NCBI RefSeq assembly: GCF_031679605.1
Contig: NZ_CP117522.1
Span: 9,486,001 to 9,550,000, forward strand
Source of the DNA: Streptomyces luomodiensis
Lineage (GTDB): Bacteria > Actinomycetota > Actinomycetes > Streptomycetales > Streptomycetaceae
Direction of reading: 5' to 3'
Length of the DNA stretch: 64,000 nucleotides
Positions 17,355 to 25,848 of the stretch are shown here, piece after piece (the stretch's first letter is position 1; the number at the start of each line of letters is the position of its first letter). A model generated the notes under the pieces. It saw only the letters and a program-made list of their open reading frames with translations, searched no databases and was not told the DNA's origin. The translations under genes were made by a program, and so were the position numbers.

Positions 17355-18752
17355 ATGACGCCGTCCCCGACCCCCGACACCCCACCGCTGACCGATATAT
17401 CGGCTGAAACACCGACACCCGACCCGGGACCCGGCTCCCGACCACGGCTTCAGGACGAGTTCGAGGACCGCCCGGTGCCGCCCGAGCACCGCCGGCCGCT
17501 GCTGTCGGTGTCCTCCGTCTGGTTCGGCTTCCCCATGGTGCTGACCAACGCCGTCTTCGGCGGCGTCATCGTCTTCAACCTCGGCTTCGCCCGCGGCATG
17601 CTGGCGATCCTCGTCGGCTGTCTCGTCCTGGGCGGCTACGTCGGGGCACTCAGCTACCTCGCGGGCCGTACCGGCAACACCTTCGCCCGGATCGCCGCGG
17701 TCACCTTCGGACCCCGCGGCGCCACCCTCGTCTCCGGGTTCCTGGCGACCGTCGTCATCGGCTGGTTCGCCTTCCAGGTCGGCCTCACCGGCTCCACCCT
17801 GCACGCCGCGCTCGGCTGGCCCGTACCGGCCACCGTGCTGCTCGCCGGCGTGCTGTACGTGGCTCTCGCCTACGCCGGTATCCGCGCGCTGGCCGTCATC
17901 GGGTGGATCGCGGCCCCTTTGTACGTGGTGCTCGGCATCGTGGCCATCGTGCTGGCCCTGCGCGAGACCAGCGTGTCGGACGTGCTGTCGTACGACGGTC
18001 ACGCCCCGGCCGGGGGTGCGCTGGCGTTCGGCGCCTGCGTCACCATGGTCATCGCCGGGTTCATCGACTCGGGCACCATGACCGCGGACTTCACCCGCTG
18101 GTCGAAGAACGGCCGCGAGGCCGTCCTCGCCTCGCTCACCGCCTTCCCGCTGGCCAATCTCGTGGCGCTGATCGTCGGTGCCGTGGTGGTCGGCGCCGGC
18201 GCGGCCGCGGCGCCCGCATCGGCCGGCGGTGACTTCCTCGGCCTGCTGACCGGCCAGGGCGGTGTGCTCACCGCCGCGGCCGTCGCCTTCGTCTTCGTCA
18301 ACCTCGGCTCCGTCTCCGCGCACTGCCTCTACAACGCGGCGGTCGGCTGGGGGCAGTTGACGGGCGCCGCCATGCGACGTCTGGTGCTCGTCATCGGGAC
18401 GCTCGGCCTGGCGGTGGCTCTCGCCGGGGTCTGGGAGCACTTCGAGACCTGGCTCACCCTGCTGGGTGTCTTCGTCCCGCCCATCGGCGCGGTGATCATC
18501 ACCGATCAGCTGGTGCGCCGGCGCACCGCGGCCGCCCGTCCGGCCGGTGCCCGGCTGCGGGCCGTGCCCCTGATCGCCTGGGCGGGCGGCGCCGCCCTGG
18601 CCACGGTCGTGCACTACGAGGGGCCCCAGTACTGCGACGCCATCACCGGCATGGTCGCCGCCGCTCTGCTCCACCTCGCCCTGGAGCGCCCGCCCCGGGA
18701 CGCGGCCCCCGCCCCGGCATCCGCACCCGTACCCGCCTCCGAGAGGAACTGA
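17355..18752 (+). CDS. NCS1-family permease, cytosine permease-like (465 aa)
   Basis: After a Pro/Thr-rich N-terminal tail of about 50 residues there are about 12 hydrophobic segments, in the CodB-like branch of nucleobase:cation symporter-1. The conserved opening VWFGFPMVLTNAVFGG and central GFIDSGTMTADFTRW region support this family. Located between a regulator and biuret/allophanate hydrolases, it plausibly imports a urea-derived or nucleobase-like nitrogen compound such as biuret, cyanurate or a pyrimidine; the substrate cannot be read from sequence. SHORT gap: 3 bp to the next start, with GAGAGG near the stop serving as that gene's ribosome binding site. Confidence 0.88.
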   Translation: MTPSPTPDTPPLTDISAETPTPDPGPGSRPRLQDEFEDRPVPPEHRRPLLSVSSVWFGFPMVLTNAVFGGVIVFNLGFARGMLAILVGCLVLGGYVGALSYLAGRTGNTFARIAAVTFGPRGATLVSGFLATVVIGWFAFQVGLTGSTLHAALGWPVPATVLLAGVLYVALAYAGIRALAVIGWIAAPLYVVLGIVAIVLALRETSVSDVLSYDGHAPAGGALAFGACVTMVIAGFIDSGTMTADFTRWSKNGREAVLASLTAFPLANLVALIVGAVVVGAGAAAAPASAGGDFLGLLTGQGGVLTAAAVAFVFVNLGSVSAHCLYNAAVGWGQLTGAAMRRLVLVIGTLGLAVALAGVWEHFETWLTLLGVFVPPIGAVIITDQLVRRRTAAARPAGARLRAVPLIAWAGGAALATVVHYEGPQYCDAITGMVAAALLHLALERPPRDAAPAPASAPVPASERN

Positions 18753-18755
18753 CTC

Positions 18756-19442
18756 GTGGCCACCGTCAACGCGACTCCGTACACCTGGCCCTACGACGGC
18801 GACGTGGCCGTCGACCGCACCGCCGTGCTGTGCATCGACTGGCAGACCGACTTCTGCGGCCCCGGCGGCTACGTCGACGCCATGGGCTACGACATATCCC
18901 TCACCCGCGCGGGACTCGAACCCACCGCGCGCGTACTGGCCGCCGCCCGCGAGGCCGGCATGACCGTGATCCACACCCGTGAAGGGCACCGCCCCGACCT
19001 GTCCGACCTCCCGGCCAACAAACGCTGGCGCTCGGCTCGTATGGGCGCGGAGATCGGTTCCGAAGGTCCATGCGGCCGGATCCTGGTGCGCGGCGAGCCC
19101 GGCTGGCGGATCGTGCCCGAAGTGGCTCCCGAACCCGGTGAGCCGATCATCGACAAGCCCGGCAAGGGCTCCTTCTACGCGACCGACCTCGACCTGCTGC
19201 TGCGGACCCGTGGCATCACCCACCTGGTACTGACCGGCATCACCACCGACGTCTGCGTCCACACCACGATGCGCGAGGCCAACGACCGCGGCTACGAGTG
19301 CCTGCTGCTCTCCGACTGCACGGGCGCCACCGAACGCGGCAACCACGAGGCCGCGCTGAACATGATCAGCATGCAGGGCGGCATCTTCGGCGCCGTCGCC
19401 ACCAGCGACCAGTGGCTCGCGGCCCTGAAGGAGACCGCGTGA
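18756..19442 (+). CDS. biuH: Cysteine hydrolase, biuret amidohydrolase-like (228 aa)
   Basis: Isochorismatase-like fold with the Asp-Lys-Cys triad of this cysteine hydrolase family: Asp in CIDWQTDFC, Lys in DKPGKGSFYATDL and Cys in GITTDVCVHTT, followed by the cis-peptide region. The N-terminal block GPGGYVDAMGYDISL is like biuret hydrolases. Biuret hydrolases yield allophanate and ammonia, and the next gene, overlapping by GTGA, is an allophanate hydrolase, so the pairing strongly suggests this reaction. Ureidoacrylate or N-carbamoyl amide hydrolysis is the alternative. GTG start with GAGAGG about 9 nt upstream. Confidence 0.82.
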   Translation: MATVNATPYTWPYDGDVAVDRTAVLCIDWQTDFCGPGGYVDAMGYDISLTRAGLEPTARVLAAAREAGMTVIHTREGHRPDLSDLPANKRWRSARMGAEIGSEGPCGRILVRGEPGWRIVPEVAPEPGEPIIDKPGKGSFYATDLDLLLRTRGITHLVLTGITTDVCVHTTMREANDRGYECLLLSDCTGATERGNHEAALNMISMQGGIFGAVATSDQWLAALKETA

Positions 19443-21235
19443 ACGGCACGTCCACGGCACGCGTACGGCAGGCACTGGCGCGGCTCGCCGAGGGGGAGCG
19501 GCCCGAGGCGTGGATCACGCTACGGCCCGAGGCGGAGCTGCTGGCCGAGGCGGCCCGTGTGGACGCCCGTACCGCGGCAGGCGAGGAACTTCCGCTCGCC
19601 GGTCAGGTCTTCGCCGTCAAGGACAACATCGACGTCGCGGGCCTGCCCACCACGGCCGGCTGCCCCGGCTACGCCTACCGGCCACGGTCCTCCGCCCCCG
19701 CGGTCGCGCGGCTGACCGAAGCCGGGGCCATCGCCCTGGGCAAGACCAACCTCGACCAGTTCGCCACCGGACTCGTCGGGACCCGCAGCCCGTACGGAGC
19801 GGTGCGCGCGGCGCACGACCCGGAGCGGGTCAGCGGCGGCTCCAGCTCGGGATCCGCGGTCGTCGTCGCCCTGGGGATCGTCGACTTCGCGCTCGGCACC
19901 GACACCGCGGGCTCCGGGCGGGTACCGGCCGCGTTCCAGGGGATCGTCGGTCTCAAGCCCACCCTCGGGCTCGTCCCGACCGAGGGCGTGGTGCCCGCCG
20001 CCCGGCCCTTCGACTGCGTCACCGTCCTCGCCCCCGGCCTGCCCGCCGCGGAGAGGGTCGCCGCCGTCATGGCCGGCCACGGACCCGGCACCCCCTCGAC
20101 CCGTGACTGGCCTGCCGACGCGCCGCTCGCCGCACCGCCCCGGCCCCGCGTCGCCGTGCCCGACGAGGCCGGCCTCGTCGCCATGAGCCCCGCCTGGCGG
20201 GCCGCGTTCACCGCCGCCACACAGCGGCTGCAGGCCGCCGGAGCCGAATTGGTCACCGTCGACATCGCCCCGTTCCTCCAGGCCGCCGAGCTGCTGTACG
20301 GCGGAGGGTTCGCCGCCGAACGGCACGCCGCGGTCGGCGAGTTCATCGCCCGCGGCACAGACGATCTCGACCCCAGCGTGCGCCGCATCGTCCAGGACGC
20401 CGGCCGCATACCCGCCCACCGCTACGCCGCCGACCGCGCCCGGCTGGAGCGGCTCACCCATCAGGCCATGGCGCTGCTCGACGGATGCGCCGCACTGCTG
20501 CTGCCCACCGCGCCGGAACACCCGACACTCGCCGAGGTGGCGGCCGACCCGATCGGGGTCAACAACCGCCTCGGCACCTACACCAATTTCGTCAATCTCA
20601 TGGACCTCTCGGCGGTCGCCGTGCCCGCCGGCAGCGTGGCCGGCGGGCCGTTCGGCGTCACCGTCATCGCCAGGGCGTTCGCCGACCGGGTCGCCGCGGA
20701 CATCGCGGCCCTGATCACCCCCGCCCCGGACGGCTCCGACGCGGTGACCGGCCCGGACACGGCGCCGGTCGCCGCCTGGGGCCCGCCCGGACTGCCCCTG
20801 GCCGTCTTCGGCGCCCACCTGTCCGGACAGCCGCTCAACCCCCAACTGACCGCCTACGGTGCGCGGTTGGCCGGCCCGGTGCGCACGGCGCCGCGCTACC
20901 GCATGGCCGCCCTGCCGGGCAGCCCCCCGCGTCCCGGCCTGCTGCGGGTGCCCGACGGGGAGGAAGGCCGCTCCGTCACCGGCGAGCTGTGGGCGCTGCC
21001 CGCCGCCGCGCTCGGCCGGTTCCTCGCCGCCCTGCCGGAGCCCATGACACTGGGCCGGGTCCTGCTCGACGACGGCCGCTCCGTCACCGGCTTCCTGTGC
21101 GAGTCGTACGCCGTCCTGGACGCGCCGGACATCACCGCGCACGGGGACTGGCGCAGCTACCTGAACCGTGAACGAGCCTCCGGGGCGAACCGGACGCGGA
21201 CTGCTCCTGGTCATGTTGGCGCCGTGGACCGGTAG
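19439..21235 (+). CDS. atzF: Allophanate hydrolase (598 aa)
   Basis: GTG start at 19439 overlaps the previous stop (GTGA) with AAGGAG 6 nt upstream. The amidase-signature domain (about 1-445) carries the Ser-cisSer-Lys triad: Lys in FAVKDNIDVAG, the SGGSSSGSA loop, and DTAGSGRVPA. The DVAGLPTTAGCPGYAY block is characteristic of allophanate hydrolases. A separate C-terminal domain (about 480-590, LAVFGAHLSGQPLN ... GFLCESYAV) matches the small gamma-glutamylcyclotransferase-like domain found in AtzF-type enzymes. The reaction is allophanate to two ammonia and two carbon dioxide in the cytoplasm, completing biuret or urea breakdown started by the upstream enzyme. Confidence 0.92.
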   Translation: MNGTSTARVRQALARLAEGERPEAWITLRPEAELLAEAARVDARTAAGEELPLAGQVFAVKDNIDVAGLPTTAGCPGYAYRPRSSAPAVARLTEAGAIALGKTNLDQFATGLVGTRSPYGAVRAAHDPERVSGGSSSGSAVVVALGIVDFALGTDTAGSGRVPAAFQGIVGLKPTLGLVPTEGVVPAARPFDCVTVLAPGLPAAERVAAVMAGHGPGTPSTRDWPADAPLAAPPRPRVAVPDEAGLVAMSPAWRAAFTAATQRLQAAGAELVTVDIAPFLQAAELLYGGGFAAERHAAVGEFIARGTDDLDPSVRRIVQDAGRIPAHRYAADRARLERLTHQAMALLDGCAALLLPTAPEHPTLAEVAADPIGVNNRLGTYTNFVNLMDLSAVAVPAGSVAGGPFGVTVIARAFADRVAADIAALITPAPDGSDAVTGPDTAPVAAWGPPGLPLAVFGAHLSGQPLNPQLTAYGARLAGPVRTAPRYRMAALPGSPPRPGLLRVPDGEEGRSVTGELWALPAAALGRFLAALPEPMTLGRVLLDDGRSVTGFLCESYAVLDAPDITAHGDWRSYLNRERASGANRTRTAPGHVGAVDR

Positions 21236-21726
21236 GCCGCACCGGTGGTCAGTTCTACCGCCGGATTGCCGCGCCACTGCGCGTGCGCGGTCACATCGGG
21301 CCGATTGAGGTATCCGTCGGTGAGCCCGATCCCGCCAATCGCGATCTCCCCCGTCATGCCCGGCGGCAGGACCGTGTCCCGTTCCGGATCGAGGACGGCG
21401 ACCGAGTACGTCGGCAGCGGCACACCGATCGTCACCGGACGGTCAGGGGCCAGGGGACTCCAGGTTGCCGTAACGGTCGCCTCGGTCGGGCCGTAGACGT
21501 TGAGGAACCGCCGGCCGGGCCGGTGCCAGCGGACAACGAGATCCTGCGGGCACGTTTCCCCGGACACCAGCGGGAAACGCAGCTCGGATGTGCTGTCGTC
21601 CAGCGTCGTCAGCAGGGTGGGAACGCAGCACAGGGCCGAGATGTCCCGTTCCCGCAGGAACGTGTCCAGCTCGGGACCGAGCAGGCTGGGTCCTCCGGGC
21701 CTGGGCACCACCGTGGCACCGGCCAT
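21211..21726 (-). pseudogene. Adenylation-domain fragment (NRPS relic)
   Basis: A 171-codon frame on the - strand matches only the middle of an adenylation domain: PTLLTTLDD, SGETCPQDL, LNVYGPTEATVTATW, GEIAIGGIGLTDGYL and a degraded YRTGD-like end (YRSTAPT). There is no A3 P-loop, no catalytic Lys and no carrier domain; an in-frame TAG lies just upstream of the Met, and its 3' end runs into the allophanate hydrolase 3' end. The wording of the GPTE region resembles single-module poly-amino-acid synthetase adenylation domains more than the intact NRPSs in this window. It is best read as a remnant left by deletion or recombination. The 190 bp upstream (to 21918) has nothing recognisable. Confidence 0.75.
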
Positions 21727-21918
21727 CCAGAACTACGCGGTCGTCGCACCCGGGCCGTCCCCGAACGGGTGCTGTTCCCCCCGGCGTTGTCCTCGCCCTG
21801 CTGACCGCCGCCACCTGGGCCTTCACCGCCGGTACCCGGGATGTGCGCTGGGCCGGGCGGGTGATGTTCGCCCTCACGCCGCCGCCCGGCCGGCCCACCA
21901 CGCGAACATACTGGCCAC

Positions 21919-24408
21919 ATGCCCGAACAGAGGGATATCTCCCCTATTATTCACCAAATCTGGAATGACAAGGACGTACCGCCGAAGTGTCAGGCGTGGG
22001 TTGAATCCTGGCGTCGGCACCACCCCGAGTGGGAGTACCGGCTGTGGACGCAGGTGGAGTGCCGCGCCCTGCTCGCCGAGCACTATCGGTGGTTCCTGCC
22101 GATCTATGACCGGTACCCCGAGGGGGCGATGCGAGCCGACGCCAGCCGGTACTTCATCCTCGACCGTTTCGGCGGGGTGTACGTGGATCTGGACCTCGAG
22201 TGTCTGCGCCCTGTGGACGCGCTGCTCGCGGGCCAGGAGCTGGTGGTCGGCCTCGAACCGCAGGAGCACGCCCAGCTGCTGTCGGCTCACCGGAGCGGTC
22301 TGCCGCGCCTGGTGGGGACCGGGTTCCTGGCCTCGCGGCCGGGCCATCCCTTCCTGGCCCATGTGCACCGGCAGCTGGTCGGCAGTCATACCCACCCCGG
22401 TTCGCTGGACGCCACCGGTACGTTCATGCTCACCCGGGCGATCGACCGGGCTCCCGAGGACTGCCGGATCACCGTCCTGGGGGCGAAGACGTTGTATCCG
22501 CTGTTGAGCCCGGTGGCCGCCGAGCTGTTCGGCGACCGGCCCGTCGACCGCGACCACGCCTACGCCGTGCACCACTGGGCGGACAGCTGGGGCCAGGACG
22601 CCCCGTCACCCGCGCAGTCCATGGCCGGACGCCAGATCCCGTTCTGGACCAGCCAGGACCTGCGGCCCCGCGCCAGGGGAGGGCTCGACCTGGACCCGCA
22701 GCGCGAGCGCTGGGCCTCGGGAGCCCCCGCGCCGACCGTGTCCTGCCTGATGGTGACCAAGGACCGGCTGCCATGGGCCAGGCGCGCCGTGCGCTGCTTC
22801 CTGGCCCAGACCTATCCGAGCGTGGAGCTGGTCGTGGTGGACGACAGTGCCGACGGCGCGCTGGAGGACCACGTACGCGCCCTGGCCGACCCACGCATCC
22901 GCTTCCGGCGGCTGCCGCCGGAGGGGCGCACGCTGGGCGAGCTGCGCAACATCGCGGTGGACCTGGCCACCGGGCCGTATGTGTGCCAGTGGGACGACGA
23001 TGACCTGTACGACCCGGAGCGGGTGGAGGTGCAGATGGCGGCGCTGCTGGGACTGGACGCCACGGCGTGCTTCCTGGCCCGGGAGCGGCTGTGGTGGCCG
23101 AAGCGGCGCCTGCTCGCGGTCTCCGGTGCGCGGGTGTGGGAGGGGTCCATGGTCTGTGCGAAGGAGGTGCTTCCGCGCTACCCGGCGCAGCGGCGCGGCG
23201 AGGACTCCCCGGTCGCGGAGGCGGTGCTGCGCGCCGGGCGGGTGGTCTCCGTGGACGCGCCCGAGCTGTACACCTACGTCTACCACGGGACCAACACCTT
23301 CGATGAACCCCACTTCGCCGGGCTCTTCGACGCGGCGACCCATGTGTGGGTTCCGGGCCCCGCCTATGCGGGCCACCTGAGGGCCATGGCGGCCCGGCTG
23401 CCCCTCGATCCGGCGGACCTGGTCCGGGCGGAGCGGCCGGTCACGACCCCGGCCCCGGAGACGGCTCCGAACGCGGCGGGGGACGTGCCACGCCCCCTCC
23501 CGCACGCCAGACGACCCGCTCCCGAGGTGGCCAAGCCCGCTCCGGCTCCTGCTCCCGCGGCCGAGCGCCCTTCCGTCCTGGTCCTCACGCCCGTCAAGGA
23601 TGCCGTCGCCTTCCTGCCCCGCTACCTGGAGAACCTGCGTGCCCTGGACTATCCCCGCGACGCGGTCTCCGTCGGTCTGCTGGAGGGGGACAGCCATGAC
23701 GGGACCTGGGAGGCCCTGAAGGACGCGCTGCCCGTGCTGGAGGCGGAGTTCCGGCGGGTCACCCTCGTACGGCGGCACTTCGGCTTCCAGTTGACCGGGC
23801 CGCGCTGGGAGCCGGCCGCCCAGCGGCAGCGGCGGTCGGTGCTGGCCAGGTCCCGCAACCAGCTGTTGTCGCGGGCGTTGGGGGAGGAGGAGTGGGTGCT
23901 GTGGCTCGATGTCGATGTGACCGACTATCCGCCCGATCTCATCCAGCGGCTGCTGGGTGCCCGCGAGGAGATCGTCGTTCCGCACTGCGTCGCCGAGCCC
24001 GGCGGGCCGACCTTCGACCTGAACACCTTCGTCCTGCACCCGAACGCCGACACGTTGGACTGGAGCCGGTGGCTGCGCGACGGGATCCTCCAGCCGCCCA
24101 GGGGATTCGGCCGGAGCTATCTCGAGGAACTGCGCGGCCACGCGAGGGTGCGCGTGGACGGGGTCGGCGGTACGGCCCTGCTGGTGCACGCCCATCTGCA
24201 CCGCGACGGGCTGGTGTTCCCGACCGTCCCCTATCGCGAACTCATCGAGACCGAGGGGCTGGCCGCGCTGGCCCGGGACATGGGTGTGGAGTGCTGGGCG
24301 CTGCCCGGGGTGGAGGTGGTGCATCCCCGCCACTGGGGCGGCGGCCCGCTGAGCCGGACAGGTGAAGCGGGTCTTGGCGCCGAAGCCCAGGTGCGTGGTG
24401 ATCGTTAG
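21919..24408 (+). CDS. Three-domain glycosyltransferase: GT32-like - GT2 - Anp1-like (829 aa)
   Basis: Residues about 8-210 are a Gly_transf_sug/GT32-type domain (IIHQIWND, GGVYVDLDLE with the DXD motif). Residues about 273-480 are a GT2 domain (VSCLMVTKDR, VVVDDS, QWDDDDLYDP). After a Pro/Ala-rich linker (about 490-550), residues about 558-800 resemble Anp1 mannosyltransferases (VLVLTPVKDAVAFLPRY, LLEGDSHDGTWEAL, WVLWLDVDVTDYPPDL). No membrane segments are seen, so it is probably cytoplasmic. ATG at 21919 has no clear ribosome binding site; CATACT 6 nt upstream could be a -10 of a leaderless message. It heads a small operon with a secreted protein and another GT2. The acceptor is unknown. 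Confidence 0.88.
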   Translation: MPEQRDISPIIHQIWNDKDVPPKCQAWVESWRRHHPEWEYRLWTQVECRALLAEHYRWFLPIYDRYPEGAMRADASRYFILDRFGGVYVDLDLECLRPVDALLAGQELVVGLEPQEHAQLLSAHRSGLPRLVGTGFLASRPGHPFLAHVHRQLVGSHTHPGSLDATGTFMLTRAIDRAPEDCRITVLGAKTLYPLLSPVAAELFGDRPVDRDHAYAVHHWADSWGQDAPSPAQSMAGRQIPFWTSQDLRPRARGGLDLDPQRERWASGAPAPTVSCLMVTKDRLPWARRAVRCFLAQTYPSVELVVVDDSADGALEDHVRALADPRIRFRRLPPEGRTLGELRNIAVDLATGPYVCQWDDDDLYDPERVEVQMAALLGLDATACFLARERLWWPKRRLLAVSGARVWEGSMVCAKEVLPRYPAQRRGEDSPVAEAVLRAGRVVSVDAPELYTYVYHGTNTFDEPHFAGLFDAATHVWVPGPAYAGHLRAMAARLPLDPADLVRAERPVTTPAPETAPNAAGDVPRPLPHARRPAPEVAKPAPAPAPAAERPSVLVLTPVKDAVAFLPRYLENLRALDYPRDAVSVGLLEGDSHDGTWEALKDALPVLEAEFRRVTLVRRHFGFQLTGPRWEPAAQRQRRSVLARSRNQLLSRALGEEEWVLWLDVDVTDYPPDLIQRLLGAREEIVVPHCVAEPGGPTFDLNTFVLHPNADTLDWSRWLRDGILQPPRGFGRSYLEELRGHARVRVDGVGGTALLVHAHLHRDGLVFPTVPYRELIETEGLAALARDMGVECWALPGVEVVHPRHWGGGPLSRTGEAGLGAEAQVRGDR

Positions 24409-24456
24409 CCAGGTGCGTCCGGGGAGGTTCCGCGGAGCGCACACAAGGAGAATCGT

Positions 24457-24831
24457 ATGAACATCGGCAAAACAGCGGCGCTGGTGACCGCGGCGGCCGG
24501 CGCGGTGGTCTTCGGCGGGGCGGACGCCGGCGCACTGGGTCCGGACACCTCCTCCGTCGAGCAGACCAACGACTGCGAGGCGAGCGGCGCCGCCGGCATC
24601 GGCGGGGCGCCGGCGCAGCCGAACTGCGTCAACTTCGCGCAGATCTTCGGTGAGCCGCACGGTCTGACGCAGGTGAACCACTGTGATTCCAGCGGGGTCA
24701 CCAGCACCGCCAATGTGATCGTCACCGCCCCGGTCACCGAGGGTGCGCACTGCGCCAACATCGCCGTCTCCGCCAAGCCGTCGAAGTCCAGGGCCGACCA
24801 GCGCGGGGCGCACGGCGGCGGGCACCGATGA
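24457..24831 (+). CDS. Small secreted Cys-containing protein (124 aa)
   Basis: AGGAG precedes the ATG by 7 nt. The N-terminus has a signal-peptide pattern: MNIGK, a hydrophobic stretch and a GGADA/GA cleavage region near residue 24. The mature part carries four cysteines (in NDCEAS, PNCVNF, NHCDSS, AHCANI) spaced as two probable disulfides and ends in a basic His/Gly-rich tail. I do not recognise a family; it is not a chaplin or rodlin by motif. It is 48 bp after one glycosyltransferase and overlaps the next by ATGA, so it may be the substrate or a surface partner of these enzymes. Confidence 0.75.
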   Translation: MNIGKTAALVTAAAGAVVFGGADAGALGPDTSSVEQTNDCEASGAAGIGGAPAQPNCVNFAQIFGEPHGLTQVNHCDSSGVTSTANVIVTAPVTEGAHCANIAVSAKPSKSRADQRGAHGGGHR

Positions 24832-25811
24832 CCTCGGCACCCGCCGGCCCGGAACGCGGCCCCCTGGAGGCTGGCCTCCCGGGGGCCGCGGCGGCGCGGG
24901 AGCCGGTGGTCTCGGTGGTCATCCCCTGCTACGACTACGGTCACTATCTGCCGCAGGCTGTCGAGAGCGTGCTGGCCCAGACCTATGCGGACTGGGAGCT
25001 CATCGTGGTCGACGACGGCAGCACCGACGACACCGCCGCGGTGGCCCGGTCGCTGATCGCCGCCCACCCCGGGCGGCGCATCCGGCTGCTGCGGCAGGCC
25101 AACGCCGGGGTCTCGGCCGCGCGGAACGCGGGCATCGCCGCCGCCACCGGCCGCTACGTCCTGCCGCTGGACGCCGACGACGTGATCGCCCCCACGATGC
25201 TGGAGCTCACGGTCGCGGTGCTGGAGCAGAACCCCGGCATCGCCATCGTCTCCACCGACGTGTCCGTCTTCACCGACGACGACCTGCCCGCGCAGGTGCT
25301 GCGGCTTCCGGACTACGACCGGGACCTGCTGCTGCGGCGGCTGATCATGTTCTACTGCTCGCTCTACCGCCGCGAGGTGTGGCAGACGGTGGGCGGTTAC
25401 GTCGAGGACATGCGCGCCGGGGAGGACTGGGACTTCTGGATTGCCTGCGCCGAACATGGCTTCACGGCTCATCACATTCCCCAACCGCTGTTCGGGGCGC
25501 GCAACAAGGACGACGGACTGCATGTGGAGGCGGCCCAGAACGACCTGGCCGCCCGAGCCAGGATCGTGGCCAACCACCCGGGGATGTTCAAGCCGGTCAC
25601 CCGGGCCTGGGCTCGGGCCCTGCTCGCCCAGGACGAGCCGGAGGCCCTGGCCGATGACCGCGTGCCGGACGACATCCTCACCCGGGCCGCGGACATGGAC
25701 ACGTTCCTGCGGGTTGTCATGCGGCTCCAGCGCACCGCTCGACTGCAGCACCGTCATATCCAACGGCTGGAGGAGGCCCTGGCCGGGCGCGGCGAGCCCG
25801 TGCCCGCCTGA
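24828..25811 (+). CDS. GT2 family glycosyltransferase (327 aa)
   Basis: A single GT-A domain (about 28-240): VVSVVIPCYDYGHYL, VVDDGSTDDT, AGVSAARNAGI, and the metal-binding LDADD near 122; GEDWDFW corresponds to the ED acceptor-side motif. The C-terminal 80 residues are helical and charged, without membrane segments. Its start overlaps the secreted-protein stop (ATGA), so the two are co-translated. Sugar donor and acceptor are not readable. It ends 37 bp from the convergent SpoIIE-type gene. Confidence 0.9.
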   Translation: MTSAPAGPERGPLEAGLPGAAAAREPVVSVVIPCYDYGHYLPQAVESVLAQTYADWELIVVDDGSTDDTAAVARSLIAAHPGRRIRLLRQANAGVSAARNAGIAAATGRYVLPLDADDVIAPTMLELTVAVLEQNPGIAIVSTDVSVFTDDDLPAQVLRLPDYDRDLLLRRLIMFYCSLYRREVWQTVGGYVEDMRAGEDWDFWIACAEHGFTAHHIPQPLFGARNKDDGLHVEAAQNDLAARARIVANHPGMFKPVTRAWARALLAQDEPEALADDRVPDDILTRAADMDTFLRVVMRLQRTARLQHRHIQRLEEALAGRGEPVPA

Positions 25812-25848
25812 ACGCCGCCTGGCCCGGCAAGAGCGCGGACTCCCTCGG

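Noticed and set aside
21727..21918. Plus-strand stretch encoding a hydrophobic segment before the glycosyltransferase
   Set aside because: A single membrane-like helix in one frame over fewer than 200 bp, without start, partner helices or known motif.
22606..24840. 744-codon ORF antisense to the glycosyltransferase fusion
   Set aside because: It is a high-GC shadow frame with His/Gln/Arg/Gly-rich composition; the sense frame has clear catalytic motifs.
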